The notes: generated by a model from the letters alone, not told the origin. Positions 8,324-15,816 are shown, numbered from the stretch's first letter. The stretch: 18,892 nucleotides of DNA from Methanobacteriota archaeon (GCA_005878995.1 VBME01000143.1:1-18892), one strand, 5' to 3'. Numbers and translations are program-made.

Positions 8324-10087
8324 TTATCGAATTCGGTGCTCGCACCAACGAGGATTCGCCCACTCGCCGTGTGCCTCGCCTACGATGTGTCCCGTGTCTG
8401 CCACAGTCCCTTCGACGGAAGGCACGGGGTCTCCGCCGGGCCACTCCCCGTCGGGGGCCAGGGCGAACATCGCGGCCCGCTTCATGACATCGAGGGGGGA
8501 CATCGTTGGAACTTCGGATTCGAGGGAGGAATACCAAGCGGCGTCGGTCGTTTCCCAGGCGGGAGTACTTTGTAGCGCGGCGAACTCTCCCCGCGCGAGC
8601 CACTCGGAGAACTCAAGGAAGGTCGCCTGCAGGAGACGCCGGAGCGCGGCGGCGCTCGAGGCATCGTTCAGACGAAGGCTCGCCTCCGCGAGATCCCTCA
8701 GGGCCTGCGCCAAGAGGACGACGTTCTGAAACGTCACGCGGGTGTCGGGATTGTCCCAGAACCTCGGGTCCGACCGTGTCCCCATGAGCATCAACACGTA
8801 GCCTCGGGCGAGGAACCCCGCGGCTTCGATGTCGACCTTGCCCCCGAGAATCTCCTCCGCGGACGTGGCGATATCCGTCGCTTTCGTCGGGAACCCCTGG
8901 GCTCGATAGTGCTCGCGGAACCAGTGACGGCCATAGGCGACGGCCAGTCGGCGCAGCACCTGGGTCCGTCGGGTCACCCCGGCCGATCGCAGCAGGTGGA
9001 AGGCCCGCCGCCGAACCGCGGTTTCGACCCGTTCGGTCGCGAGAGTGAAGCCATGCTTCCAGAGCTGGGACAGCGGCCGATCCCTGTGCGTCCGAGACAC
9101 GACCAACCCGTCGGACCTCCGCAGGCCCGTCCAGCGCGTATCCGACGGGACGCCGCTGGAGAGCATGCCATCGTAATCGGACCAACTCGAGTAGTCGACC
9201 AGCGCCGACGTCGGCCCATCGCCGGCTGGAACGGGTTGAGTAATCCGGACGCCACGTTCTCGGAGAGCACGGACGATTGCCTCGAACCGTTCCACCTGGT
9301 TCGGATTCGCTAGGAGCGATTCGAGATCGCTCGCGACGAGGAAGGATCCACTCCCGCGAGACTGCACGGAGGCGCCGAACTCCGATGCCGTCGTCGAGCC
9401 GAAGGCGAACTCTCCGCTCAGCGAATGGTCGCGTGCGATCGCCAGAAGACCGTTGGTCGACTCGACGTGAACCCACGCACGCCCAGGTTCCGGAGGGCGG
9501 ATAAACTGCCGCGCGTCGACGATGAGATACGTCCCGCGAAGCGACTCCGCAAGGGATTCTTGTTCTAGGCTTGCTTCGCGCACCGATTCGCGGAAGCTGT
9601 CGATCGTCTCCCGGGAATATGCGGCCTCGGGGAGCCAGAGGCCGATCGAACGGTCTTCCGCATGCGGAATCAGAGGAGCATAGAAGTCGATCATCATGTC
9701 GAAGAGGGCCTCGCGTTCCTGGCGATGAAGATGCGGGAGGATTGGGTGGAACGGCGGGGTCATGACGAAGCCCACGGTGCCTCGATTGTACGCCGTCACG
9801 ATTTCGTGGAACGCGGACGAATCCCGTTTCAGAAGCCATGACAACGTCTGGGGCTCGATGTCGACGGACGCGGATCCCGACGCCCGCTCCACGACGGACC
9901 CCATGCGCCCGTATGCGTGGAGGACCGCGTCGGTCCAGTTCCGGCCTTCCATCCGCTCGGGACCGATTCGATGGACGACGGGTGAGTGTCGTTCCTCGAA
10001 CGTTTGCGGTCGCAGTGGATCCGGCTCGCTCCACCGCACGATGTCGCCGGGCTGATACCCATGGAAATGAAAGGAGAGGGTGGACAT
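8324..10087 (-). CDS. Divergent GH57-family protein (COG1449-like)
   Basis: The 587-residue protein begins LSFHFHGYQPGDIV, the HxxYQP form of GH57 motif 1. TVGFVMTPPFHPILPH (104-119) corresponds to the AYNH-ILP segment of COG1449-type GH57 proteins. Motif 3 is IGLWLPEAAYS with the candidate nucleophile Glu154. The usual motif 4 (DxE with GHxW) is not clear; SDLESLLANP near residue 253 is the best candidate and lacks the GH pair. The C-terminal half is mostly helical, as in branching-type GH57 members. Start ATG 10087 has a GAGGT ribosome binding site 3 nt upstream and lies 6 nt after the branching-enzyme stop. It probably acts on an alpha-glucan in the cytoplasm; no signal peptide is seen. 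Whether it is a hydrolase, a transferase or inactive is unresolved. Confidence 0.78.
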   Translation of the reverse strand: MSTLSFHFHGYQPGDIVRWSEPDPLRPQTFEERHSPVVHRIGPERMEGRNWTDAVLHAYGRMGSVVERASGSASVDIEPQTLSWLLKRDSSAFHEIVTAYNRGTVGFVMTPPFHPILPHLHRQEREALFDMMIDFYAPLIPHAEDRSIGLWLPEAAYSRETIDSFRESVREASLEQESLAESLRGTYLIVDARQFIRPPEPGRAWVHVESTNGLLAIARDHSLSGEFAFGSTTASEFGASVQSRGSGSFLVASDLESLLANPNQVERFEAIVRALRERGVRITQPVPAGDGPTSALVDYSSWSDYDGMLSSGVPSDTRWTGLRRSDGLVVSRTHRDRPLSQLWKHGFTLATERVETAVRRRAFHLLRSAGVTRRTQVLRRLAVAYGRHWFREHYRAQGFPTKATDIATSAEEILGGKVDIEAAGFLARGYVLMLMGTRSDPRFWDNPDTRVTFQNVVLLAQALRDLAEASLRLNDASSAAALRRLLQATFLEFSEWLARGEFAALQSTPAWETTDAAWYSSLESEVPTMSPLDVMKRAAMFALAPDGEWPGGDPVPSVEGTVADTGHIVGEAHGEWANPRWCEHRIR

Positions 10088-10093
10088 CGGACC

Positions 10094-11773
10094 TCACGGT
10101 TGGAGGGTCCAGGAATCCGGATTCAAGTCGGGAAAGGGAGAATCGCGTTTTTCGATCTCCGCCAACCAGGAGGCTTCGTCTCGGCTTATGCCGTCTCCGT
10201 TCGCGCGTTCGAGCATCGTGCGGAGCCGATCAAACGCCCCGACGTGCTCCTTCACCCGCGCCTCCGCGTAGTCCTTCGCGGCGACCGTCGTAATCAGGAA
10301 GGGCCAGTCCGATGCCTGCAGGAGGAGGAGCTCTCGCGCGAGCTGCGTCAGGATTCGACTCGCGATTGGACTCTTGCGCCCGCGAATCGCCCGCGAGGCC
10401 TCGATGAACGCATCTTCCGCGCGATACACTTCCTCCCAAATCCAGCGCGTGTTGTCATTCAGCCAGACCCAATGATGACCGCCCTGGCCCCACGAGCCTT
10501 CCGGGAGGCGGATCGTGGAACGCGGAGGATGCTCGGCGAGAAAGCTCGAGGCGGTTGCCGCCTCGACCTGTCCTTCGAGTTTTCGAAGCACGGCCTCCAG
10601 CCACCTCGGACCCTCGAACCACCAATGGCCAAAGAGCTCGGTGTCGAAGGGCGCGACGACGACGCCAGGATGGCCGGTGGTCTGCTGATGCTCCCGAAGT
10701 GTGTCGACGACTAGCGCGGCGAAATGGTCCGCGTGCGCGTCCGCTCGCTCCTTTGCGGCGATCGAATCGTAAGCGACCTTCTCCCCCAAGGCGAGGCGAC
10801 GGTCCGTGACGCGCCAATACCGAAGGCCGTCCATCCCGCGCCTGCGATGAAATTCCAAGTAGGCGCCGTCCCCGGGATATCCGTAGTCCGCACTCCAGAC
10901 CTGGACACTGGACCGCGGGTCCCGAGCAAGGACCGCCACCTTCCGCCGGCGGGACGCAGTGAGTTCATACGGTTCATTCGGAGAAAGGCCCGTTCCGTCG
11001 CGGGCTGCATCGAGTCGACGTTCCGCGACCCGGTCGTCGTAGGTTCCGATTGGCGCGCCGCCGGCGACCAGGTGCGTGTCGACGAAGAAGAACCGTAGGC
11101 CCTTTCGGACGAGGAACTCCTCGAGCCCCGGACGAGACTCAGCACGCGCCGGGCCGACGGGACGTGACCAGGCGGATCCCGGGCGATAGGCGCACTCCGG
11201 GAGCCAGATGCCCCGGGGGGGTCGACCGAATCGGCGGCGGTAGCTCTCGATGCCGATCGCAAGCTGGGCTTCGATCGATTCATCGCGTCCGAGGAGCGGG
11301 AGATAACCGTGGGTCGCGGCCGACACGACAATCTCGATTCGATCGATCTTCTGGAGCCGCGCGAACGCCGAAAGGAGGTCCTGATCGTAGGTCTCGACGA
11401 AGTCCCTCTTTGCGCGTTCGTAGAAATCGGACCAGGACTCGGCGGCGTTTCGACCGTGCCCGTCCCCCGCCGCTTCGAACTCTTGCCGATCCGCGAGCGC
11501 GCGGGCGGACCTTTCATCCAGGTACGCGACGAATCCGTCGCGGAACCGCGGAGCCACAAGCATCTCGGCGAGGACGGGCGTAATGCCGATCGTGATCGAT
11601 CCCTTGCGACCTTCTTCCTCAAAGCGATCCAGGAGCCGCAGGATCGGGAGATAGCATTCGGCCGCGGCCTCGTAGAGCCATGCTTCCCCGTGCGGCCGAC
11701 GGCCGTGGCCGAGGACCCAGGGTAGGTGCGTGTGGAGCACGAACAGGATGTGACCGAGCGGAGCGGGCGGCAC
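10094..11773 (-). CDS. GH57 1,4-alpha-glucan branching enzyme
   Basis: The protein has 559 residues from the GTG at 11773. Motif 1 is FVLHTHLPWV (HTHLP, 14-18). Motif 3 is RGIWLPECAYRPG with nucleophile Glu193, and motif 4 is APFDTELFGHWW with acid/base Asp377. SWGQGGHHWVWLN (427-439) and ASDWPFLITT (487-496) are typical of the C-terminal helical part of GH57 branching enzymes. It introduces alpha-1,6 branches into alpha-1,4-glucans. The frame stays open upstream to 12313, but that part reads antisense into glgA and precedes motif 1, so GTG 11773 just before LGHILFVLHTHLP is chosen. A weak TATA-like GTTTTTCC lies about 26 nt upstream, allowing a leaderless start. It heads a four-gene operon and is divergent from glgA, a combination that argues for glycogen synthesis. 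Confidence 0.9.
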   Translation of the reverse strand: MPPAPLGHILFVLHTHLPWVLGHGRRPHGEAWLYEAAAECYLPILRLLDRFEEEGRKGSITIGITPVLAEMLVAPRFRDGFVAYLDERSARALADRQEFEAAGDGHGRNAAESWSDFYERAKRDFVETYDQDLLSAFARLQKIDRIEIVVSAATHGYLPLLGRDESIEAQLAIGIESYRRRFGRPPRGIWLPECAYRPGSAWSRPVGPARAESRPGLEEFLVRKGLRFFFVDTHLVAGGAPIGTYDDRVAERRLDAARDGTGLSPNEPYELTASRRRKVAVLARDPRSSVQVWSADYGYPGDGAYLEFHRRRGMDGLRYWRVTDRRLALGEKVAYDSIAAKERADAHADHFAALVVDTLREHQQTTGHPGVVVAPFDTELFGHWWFEGPRWLEAVLRKLEGQVEAATASSFLAEHPPRSTIRLPEGSWGQGGHHWVWLNDNTRWIWEEVYRAEDAFIEASRAIRGRKSPIASRILTQLARELLLLQASDWPFLITTVAAKDYAEARVKEHVGAFDRLRTMLERANGDGISRDEASWLAEIEKRDSPFPDLNPDSWTLQP

Positions 11774-11792
11774 TACAACTGCATGGAAGTCT

Positions 11793-11805
11793 AGGGAAAA
11801 ACCCT
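11793..11805 (-). promoter_or_regulatory. Weak TATA-like element for the GH57 operon
   Basis: On the minus strand AGGGTTTTTCCCT is centred about 26 bases before the GTG at 11773. The T-run could serve as a poor TATA box and the sequence is itself a small inverted repeat (AGGG/CCCT). No better box is seen in the 147-bp divergent intergenic region for this direction. Confidence 0.35.
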
Positions 11806-11880
11806 TCGTGAGAGGTCTCCCGCCATCGAACGGCCGATGCCCGCGAATGGTCGGAGAGCCGCGAGAGCACGCGCCGGAAG

Positions 11881-11892
11881 AGAGTTTAAGTA
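11881..11892 (+). promoter_or_regulatory. Promoter of glgA (AGAGTTTAAGTA)
   Basis: The box TTTAAGTA with a purine-rich upstream BRE-like AGAG lies about 32 nt before the glgA ATG, predicting a very short leader. The same 12-mer recurs in front of the ABC transporter gene at 17825-17836, which supports it as a promoter element of this genome. Confidence 0.7.
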
Positions 11893-11920
11893 AAAGTCCT
11901 GAGTCCGTCCTCGGATTTCG

Positions 11921-13348
11921 ATGAAGATCCTGTTCGCCTCCGCCGAGGCGTATCCCCTCGCCAAGGTGGGTGGATTGGGAGACGTCGCAGGCAGCTTGCC
12001 CAAGGCGCTGAAAGCCCTCGGCCACGATGTGCGGATCGTCATGCCGCGGTACGGGATGGTCCAAGCGCCCCGGGAGGAGGTGGTCCAATTCCCCGTCCAC
12101 CTGGGGGACGCGAACCACGAAGCCGGACTCCGAACCGCCCGCATCGGGCAGGTCCCGGTGTACTTGATCGAGAAGCCAGACCTGTATGATCGTCCGAAGG
12201 TCTATGAGTATGACGACGACGGGAAGCGCTTCGGATTTTTCTGCAAAGCGATCCTGGACCTCCTCCCGGCCGCGGATTTCTGGCCCGACGTGATCCACAC
12301 GAACGACTGGCACTCGGCCCTAGTCCCGGCGTTCCTCCGATCGACCGCGTCGCAGGACGAACGGTTCCGCCGGATCGGAACGGTCCTTACGATCCACAAT
12401 CTCCTGCATCAGGGACTGTTCCCTCGGCAGCTGTTCGATTGGCTGGGCCTGCCCGGAAGCATGTGGAACCACGAGGGGGCCGAGTTCTATGGCCAACTGA
12501 ATTTCATGAAGGCCGGAATCGTGTTCGCCGACTGCGTGAACACGGTCAGCCCGACGTACGCGAAGGAAATCCAGACGCTGGAATTCGGGGAGGGCCTCGA
12601 CGGACTGCTCCGCTCCTACGCCGCAAAACTTTCTGGGATCCTGAACGGCATCGACCACGACGTGTGGAATCCTGCGAAGGACCCGTTCCTGATCCAGAAA
12701 TATTCAAAATCGACGTTGGAGAAGAAATCGGCGGACAAGGTCGCCCTCCAAAAGGAAGCCGGCCTGCCTCCGGACGCGAAGGCCCCCCTCATCGGATTTG
12801 TCTCGAGGGTGACGGCGCAGAAGGGGTTCGACATTTTGGTCGAGACCTTCCCGCAAATCCTGCAGATGGGAATCCAGTTCGTCCTGCTCGGCACGGGGGA
12901 GAAGAAATACGAAGATCCGGTGTCGGTGCTCGCGCGAACCCGGAGCGACCTGATCGTCTGGCTCAAGTACGACGAGGCCCTCGCGCATCGGATTTACGCC
13001 GGCTCCGATTTCTTCCTCATGCCCTCCAAGTTCGAGCCCTGTGGTCTCGGACAGATGATCAGCCTTCGATACGGCACGATTCCGATCGTCCGGTCCACGG
13101 GCGGCCTCGCCGACACCGTGGTCGATATGACGGCGGACCCTTCGACTGGTAACGGATTCGTGTTTCGCGACTACGCCCGAGAGGCCCTTCTTGGAGCCGT
13201 CCAGCGGGCCGTCGCGTTCTATCGAGCCCGTAAGGGCTGGCGGTCGATCCAGCGACGCGCGATGTCCGTCGATCTGTCATGGAAGGCATCGGCCCGCCAG
13301 TACGTCGCCTTGTACGAGAGAGCTCGTGGACCGCTGGTTGGGGCCTGA
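11921..13348 (+). CDS. glgA: Glycogen synthase (GT5, GlgA type)
   Basis: The 475-residue protein starts MKILFASAEAYPLAKVGGLG. The KVGGLGDV loop (15-22) is the classic ADP-glucose/acceptor signature of GT5 glycogen and starch synthases. DVIHTNDWHSALVP (about 125-138), SGILNGIDHDVWNP (about 242-255) and GFVSRVTAQKGFDIL (about 293-307) follow in the expected order. The C-terminal catalytic segment is MPSKFEPCGLGQM (about 367-379), then GTIPIVRSTGGLADTV. It adds glucosyl units in alpha-1,4 linkage to glycogen. Full length, near the usual 470-490 residues. It is divergent from the GH57 operon, with about 147 bp between the starts, and it converges with galT, 25 bp away. It coexists with a GT4 glucan-type enzyme in the same cluster. 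Donor specificity for ADP-glucose is inferred from family. Confidence 0.95.
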   Translation: MKILFASAEAYPLAKVGGLGDVAGSLPKALKALGHDVRIVMPRYGMVQAPREEVVQFPVHLGDANHEAGLRTARIGQVPVYLIEKPDLYDRPKVYEYDDDGKRFGFFCKAILDLLPAADFWPDVIHTNDWHSALVPAFLRSTASQDERFRRIGTVLTIHNLLHQGLFPRQLFDWLGLPGSMWNHEGAEFYGQLNFMKAGIVFADCVNTVSPTYAKEIQTLEFGEGLDGLLRSYAAKLSGILNGIDHDVWNPAKDPFLIQKYSKSTLEKKSADKVALQKEAGLPPDAKAPLIGFVSRVTAQKGFDILVETFPQILQMGIQFVLLGTGEKKYEDPVSVLARTRSDLIVWLKYDEALAHRIYAGSDFFLMPSKFEPCGLGQMISLRYGTIPIVRSTGGLADTVVDMTADPSTGNGFVFRDYAREALLGAVQRAVAFYRARKGWRSIQRRAMSVDLSWKASARQYVALYERARGPLVGA

Positions 13349-13350
13349 GA

Positions 13351-13363
13351 GGTCTTCGAGACC
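13351..13363. terminator. Small hairpin in the glgA/galT convergent gap
   Basis: GGTCT-TCG-AGACC forms a 5-bp stem with a 3-nt loop in the 25-bp space between two convergent stops. It could serve both transcripts, but no T-run follows, so it is a weak call based mainly on position. Confidence 0.3.
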
Positions 13364-13373
13364 GTCACTCACT

Positions 13374-14387
13374 TCAGCTCGGCTTATCCGAGAGTTTCAC
13401 CCGCTCCCGGAGGATCGCCGCGGCATCCTCCGGCATGACGGGATTGATGTAGAAGCCGGTGCCTCGTTCGAATCCCGCGGTCTCTGTGAGCCGCGGGGTG
13501 ATTTCGAGATGCCAATGGTACTTCGTCTCCTTTCGGTCGCAGGGGGCCGTATGAATGTAATAGTTGAAGGGCGGGTCGTCCAGGATCCCGAACATCCGGC
13601 CCAGGGTGTCCTTCAAGATGCGGGCGAAGGGGGTCCTCTCGTCGTCCGCGATGTCCTCGAACGCCATCTCGTGGGCCTTTGGGAGGATCCAGGTCTCGAA
13701 CGGGAAACGGGCCGCGTAGGGGGACAAGCAGACGAACGATTCGTTCTCAGTCACGATCCGCTTCTCTTCTTCGAGCTCCGTCTCGACGATTTCGCAGTAG
13801 AGGCAGGATCCCCCGGTCGACTCATAGAAGCGATTGAGGGCATTCACCTCCTCCATGATCCGCCGCGGCACGATCGGCGTGGCGATCAGCTGGGAGTGCG
13901 GATGGGAGATCGAGGCGCCCGCCCGCTCGCCGTGGTTCTTGAAGATCAGGATGTACTTGAACCGCTTGTCGCGGATCAGGTCGAGGTACCGCTGCTTGTA
14001 CGCGGTGATGATCTCCTGGACCTGGAACTCGCTCTGCATGGACAGGTGGTGTTCGTGCTCCGGGGTCTCGACGATGATCTCGTGCGCCCCCACGCCGTTC
14101 ACGCTGTGGAACAACTGGCTCACGCGGCGCTGGACCTCCCCCTCGACCTGCAGGGCGGGGTACTTGTTCGGGACGCAGCGAATCCACCACCCGGGCCCGT
14201 CCGGGACTCCGTCCTTCCGATAGGCGAGGACCTCGGGCGGGGTCCTGTGCTCGTGGCCGTAGCAGAAGGGACATTTCTCCGGATCCGTCGTCGATTTCCC
14301 GCCGCGGAAGGCGCCGGGCCGTTGCGCCCGTGCGGCCGAGAAGACGACCCATGTATCCGTGACGTAGTCCTTCCGGAGCTCTGGCAT
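13374..14387 (-). CDS. galT: Galactose-1-phosphate uridylyltransferase
   Basis: The protein has 337 residues from the ATG at 14387. The HIT-superfamily nucleotidyl transferase site ISHPHSQLIATP has His162 and His164, the latter being the expected uridylylated histidine. Zinc ligands include CPFC (39-42) and a second pair SCLYCEI (195-198). VPNKYPAL (72-79) and ETKYHWHLEITPRL near the C-terminus are also family motifs. It exchanges UMP between UDP-glucose and galactose-1-phosphate, linking galactose to glucose-1-phosphate, a glycogen precursor. A GTG at 14414 would add nine residues but lies upstream of the transcription start predicted by the TATA-like box at 14424-14432, so the ATG is preferred. 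Some archaeal GalT-like proteins act as other sugar-1-P nucleotidyl transferases or phosphorylases, so the substrate is not certain. Confidence 0.92.
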   Translation of the reverse strand: MPELRKDYVTDTWVVFSAARAQRPGAFRGGKSTTDPEKCPFCYGHEHRTPPEVLAYRKDGVPDGPGWWIRCVPNKYPALQVEGEVQRRVSQLFHSVNGVGAHEIIVETPEHEHHLSMQSEFQVQEIITAYKQRYLDLIRDKRFKYILIFKNHGERAGASISHPHSQLIATPIVPRRIMEEVNALNRFYESTGGSCLYCEIVETELEEEKRIVTENESFVCLSPYAARFPFETWILPKAHEMAFEDIADDERTPFARILKDTLGRMFGILDDPPFNYYIHTAPCDRKETKYHWHLEITPRLTETAGFERGTGFYINPVMPEDAAAILRERVKLSDKPS

Positions 14388-14423
14388 AGCGTACCTGGAC
14401 GGTTCCTCGAACACGAAGGGCTT

Positions 14424-14432
14424 CTATTTCAG
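14424..14432 (-). promoter_or_regulatory. TATA-like box for galT
   Basis: Minus-strand CTGAAATAG is centred about 40 nt before the ATG at 14387. Transcription should begin near 14401, giving a leader of about 14 nt and excluding the GTG at 14414 as the start. The match to a consensus TATA box is moderate. Confidence 0.45.
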
Positions 14433-14453
14433 GGTTGTGCACTCGGGGGTTGC

Positions 14454-14489
14454 GTTCCACGGCCTCCCGTGTAACTCCGCTCGTGGAAC
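14454..14489. repeat. 8-bp inverted repeat upstream of galT, candidate operator
   Basis: GTTCCACG (14454-14461) and CGTGGAAC (14482-14489) are perfectly complementary and separated by 20 nt. The pair sits just upstream of the galT TATA-like box in the 385-nt gene-poor stretch 14388-14772. It could be a regulator site or an RNA hairpin. The rest of this stretch holds a GC-rich palindrome near 14532-14545, a doubtful small open frame, and a T-rich terminator. Confidence 0.4.
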
Positions 14490-14553
14490 AGAGAAGGCTC
14501 ACTCCGGGCCGACCAGGAGGTTGTTGTAGAACGCCGCACGGCGGCGTCGCCCT

Positions 14554-14739
14554 TCAGACCCTTGCCCGCCTTGGCGTCGGGGCGACGCGCTTGGCGGGCA
14601 TCGCGGCCCCAACGGCCGCGGGCCATTCAACCTGCCGGATCAGGTAGAACCTCTTCTCGAGCTCGGCGAAGAATTCGAAGATGCTATCGGCGGACGCCGA
14701 TGGCCTCCATGCGGACGCGGGGTCCGGCGTGTGGACCAT
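14554..14739 (-). CDS. Doubtful small open frame, 61 residues
   Basis: The frame encodes a peptide with an amphipathic stretch, IFEFFAELEKRFYLIRQVEW, followed by an Ala/Arg/Pro-rich basic tail. Codon third positions are GC-rich in the coding style of the neighbours. Against it: the ATG at 14739 comes directly after the T-rich terminator of the gene upstream, no TATA box or ribosome binding site is visible, and no family is recognised. It may be a gene remnant or chance. Confidence 0.25.
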   Translation of the reverse strand: MVHTPDPASAWRPSASADSIFEFFAELEKRFYLIRQVEWPAAVGAAMPAKRVAPTPRRARV

Positions 14740-14741
14740 TC

Positions 14742-14772
14742 CGAAAAGAAAAGAAAGAAGGGTGGGTGGGTT
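14742..14772 (-). terminator. T-rich terminator after the secreted repeat protein
   Basis: Directly after the stop codon the minus strand runs through CCCACCCACCC and then TTCTTTCTTTTCTTTTC. Such pyrimidine tracts with short T-runs act as factor-independent terminators in archaea. It fits the end of a single-gene transcript. Confidence 0.7.
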
Positions 14773-15576
14773 TCAGAAGTCCTGCACGCATCGGCCCAGC
14801 AGGAACGTGTCGGAGACCGGTTCACCGGCGGCGTTCAGGAACGCGAGGTAGATCCACGGGTTCCCGCCGACTCCTCCTAGGGAAGGCTGCTTCTGGAACT
14901 CAATCGACATACCCGGCGGGACTAGCTCGATGCTTACCACGAGCGGCTGGTCATTCTTGTGAGGACCGCCGACCGGGTTGTCGTTGTTCCGGAAGATTAC
15001 TTTCGCGTCGATTCCGGATAGGCTGAGCTCCCCGCTCAGGCTAATCGTCGAGCCCGTGTTGTCGCAGGTTCCACCCGTTATGTCGGCCCGGGCGAGCGCG
15101 GAGATCACGAAGTCCGCGTCCGCAGCGAACGGTCCTTGGACGCAGCGTCCGAGGAAGATCTCATCGGACATCGCGTTCCCGTTCGCGTCCGTGAACTGCA
15201 CCCAGATGAACGGGTTGCCACCGGTCCCGCCCAGCACGGGCTGTTTCGGGATCGAGAGGCTCTCGCCTGCTGGGATCAGCACGGCCGTGGCCATCGTTTC
15301 CTCGGTGTGCATGTGCGTCCCTTTGACGTTGTTCTGGAAGATCGTCTGGACGCCAAGGCCTGCGACCGCGAGAATACCCGACAGCGTGACCGTCGGTCCG
15401 GGAGAGTTCTCGCAGGACGACGATTCCGCGTCGATATGCACGCTCACAGGCACGGGGACGTTCGCGCTCACCGATTGCACCCCGATCGCACCATCGGACG
15501 CCGAGGCGGTCGACGCCAGCGGCACGAGTGCCACCGAGAACGCCGCCAGGACGAGTCCGACCACGATCAGGCCCAC
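14773..15576 (-). CDS. Secreted protein with two tandem ~100-residue cysteine-paired repeats, unknown function
   Basis: From the first standard start (GTG 15576) the product has 267 residues. Residues 1-27 are a hydrophobic export signal ending STASAS. Two repeats follow, about 45-147 and 157-265. Each opens with a cysteine (C55, C171), has a TLSG or SLSG strand, an IF(Q/R)NN motif, KQPxLGGxGGNPxI, an SDxxxLGRCVQ end and a closing cysteine (C145, C263). The cysteine spacing is 90 and 92 residues, so one disulphide per repeat is likely. The repeats look like beta-sandwich modules. I do not recognise the family. The GTG lacks a well-placed ribosome binding site. A strong one, GGAGGTGA at 15604-15611, instead points to an ATC codon at 15597 in the same frame, which would add MRNRTVN, a proper charged n-region. 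It is transcribed alone, with a TATA-like box near 15642 and a T-rich terminator. Confidence 0.8.
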   Translation of the reverse strand: MGLIVVGLVLAAFSVALVPLASTASASDGAIGVQSVSANVPVPVSVHIDAESSSCENSPGPTVTLSGILAVAGLGVQTIFQNNVKGTHMHTEETMATAVLIPAGESLSIPKQPVLGGTGGNPFIWVQFTDANGNAMSDEIFLGRCVQGPFAADADFVISALARADITGGTCDNTGSTISLSGELSLSGIDAKVIFRNNDNPVGGPHKNDQPLVVSIELVPPGMSIEFQKQPSLGGVGGNPWIYLAFLNAAGEPVSDTFLLGRCVQDF

Positions 15577-15603
15577 ATTGACTGTTCGGTTGCGGATGTT
15601 TCC

Positions 15604-15611
15604 TCACCTCC
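15604..15611 (-). promoter_or_regulatory. Strong Shine-Dalgarno GGAGGTGA not matched to a standard start codon
   Basis: The motif is an eight-base match to the archaeal anti-SD sequence. Six bases later comes ATC (15597-15595), in frame with the secreted repeat protein. The annotated GTG lies 27 bases beyond the motif, too far for normal initiation. The ATG at 15578 is out of frame and stops after three codons. Confidence 0.65.
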
Positions 15612-15637
15612 TAGCCCGGACGCCGACGAAGACATCG

Positions 15638-15646
15638 TTGATAAGT
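15638..15646 (-). promoter_or_regulatory. TATA-like box for the secreted repeat protein
   Basis: Minus-strand ACTTATCAA is centred near 15642 and predicts a start near 15616, just upstream of the strong ribosome binding site. This gives a short leader ending at the ATC codon at 15597. Confidence 0.45.
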
Positions 15647-15816
15647 GCCTTGGGCCCAAGATGAGCACACGTGGCGGAAGAGTGCGTTACCTGTACTGCG
15701 AGAATTCGAACCACGTCCCACCATGGCCTGCTTGGCCGGAGACTTGGTCCACGTTTCTCGCGGCCCTAATTTCCCCAGAGACGGAACCGACAACGGCGAC
15801 CACGGACCGCACAACC

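Noticed and set aside
11774..12313. Upstream extension of the GH57 branching enzyme to 739 residues
   Set aside because: The added 180 residues lie antisense in glgA and precede the conserved motif 1, which in this family sits at the N-terminus.
13191..14474. 427-codon plus-strand frame antisense to galT
   Set aside because: It overlaps the end of glgA and all of galT; galT has clear zinc and HPH motifs, while this frame has none.
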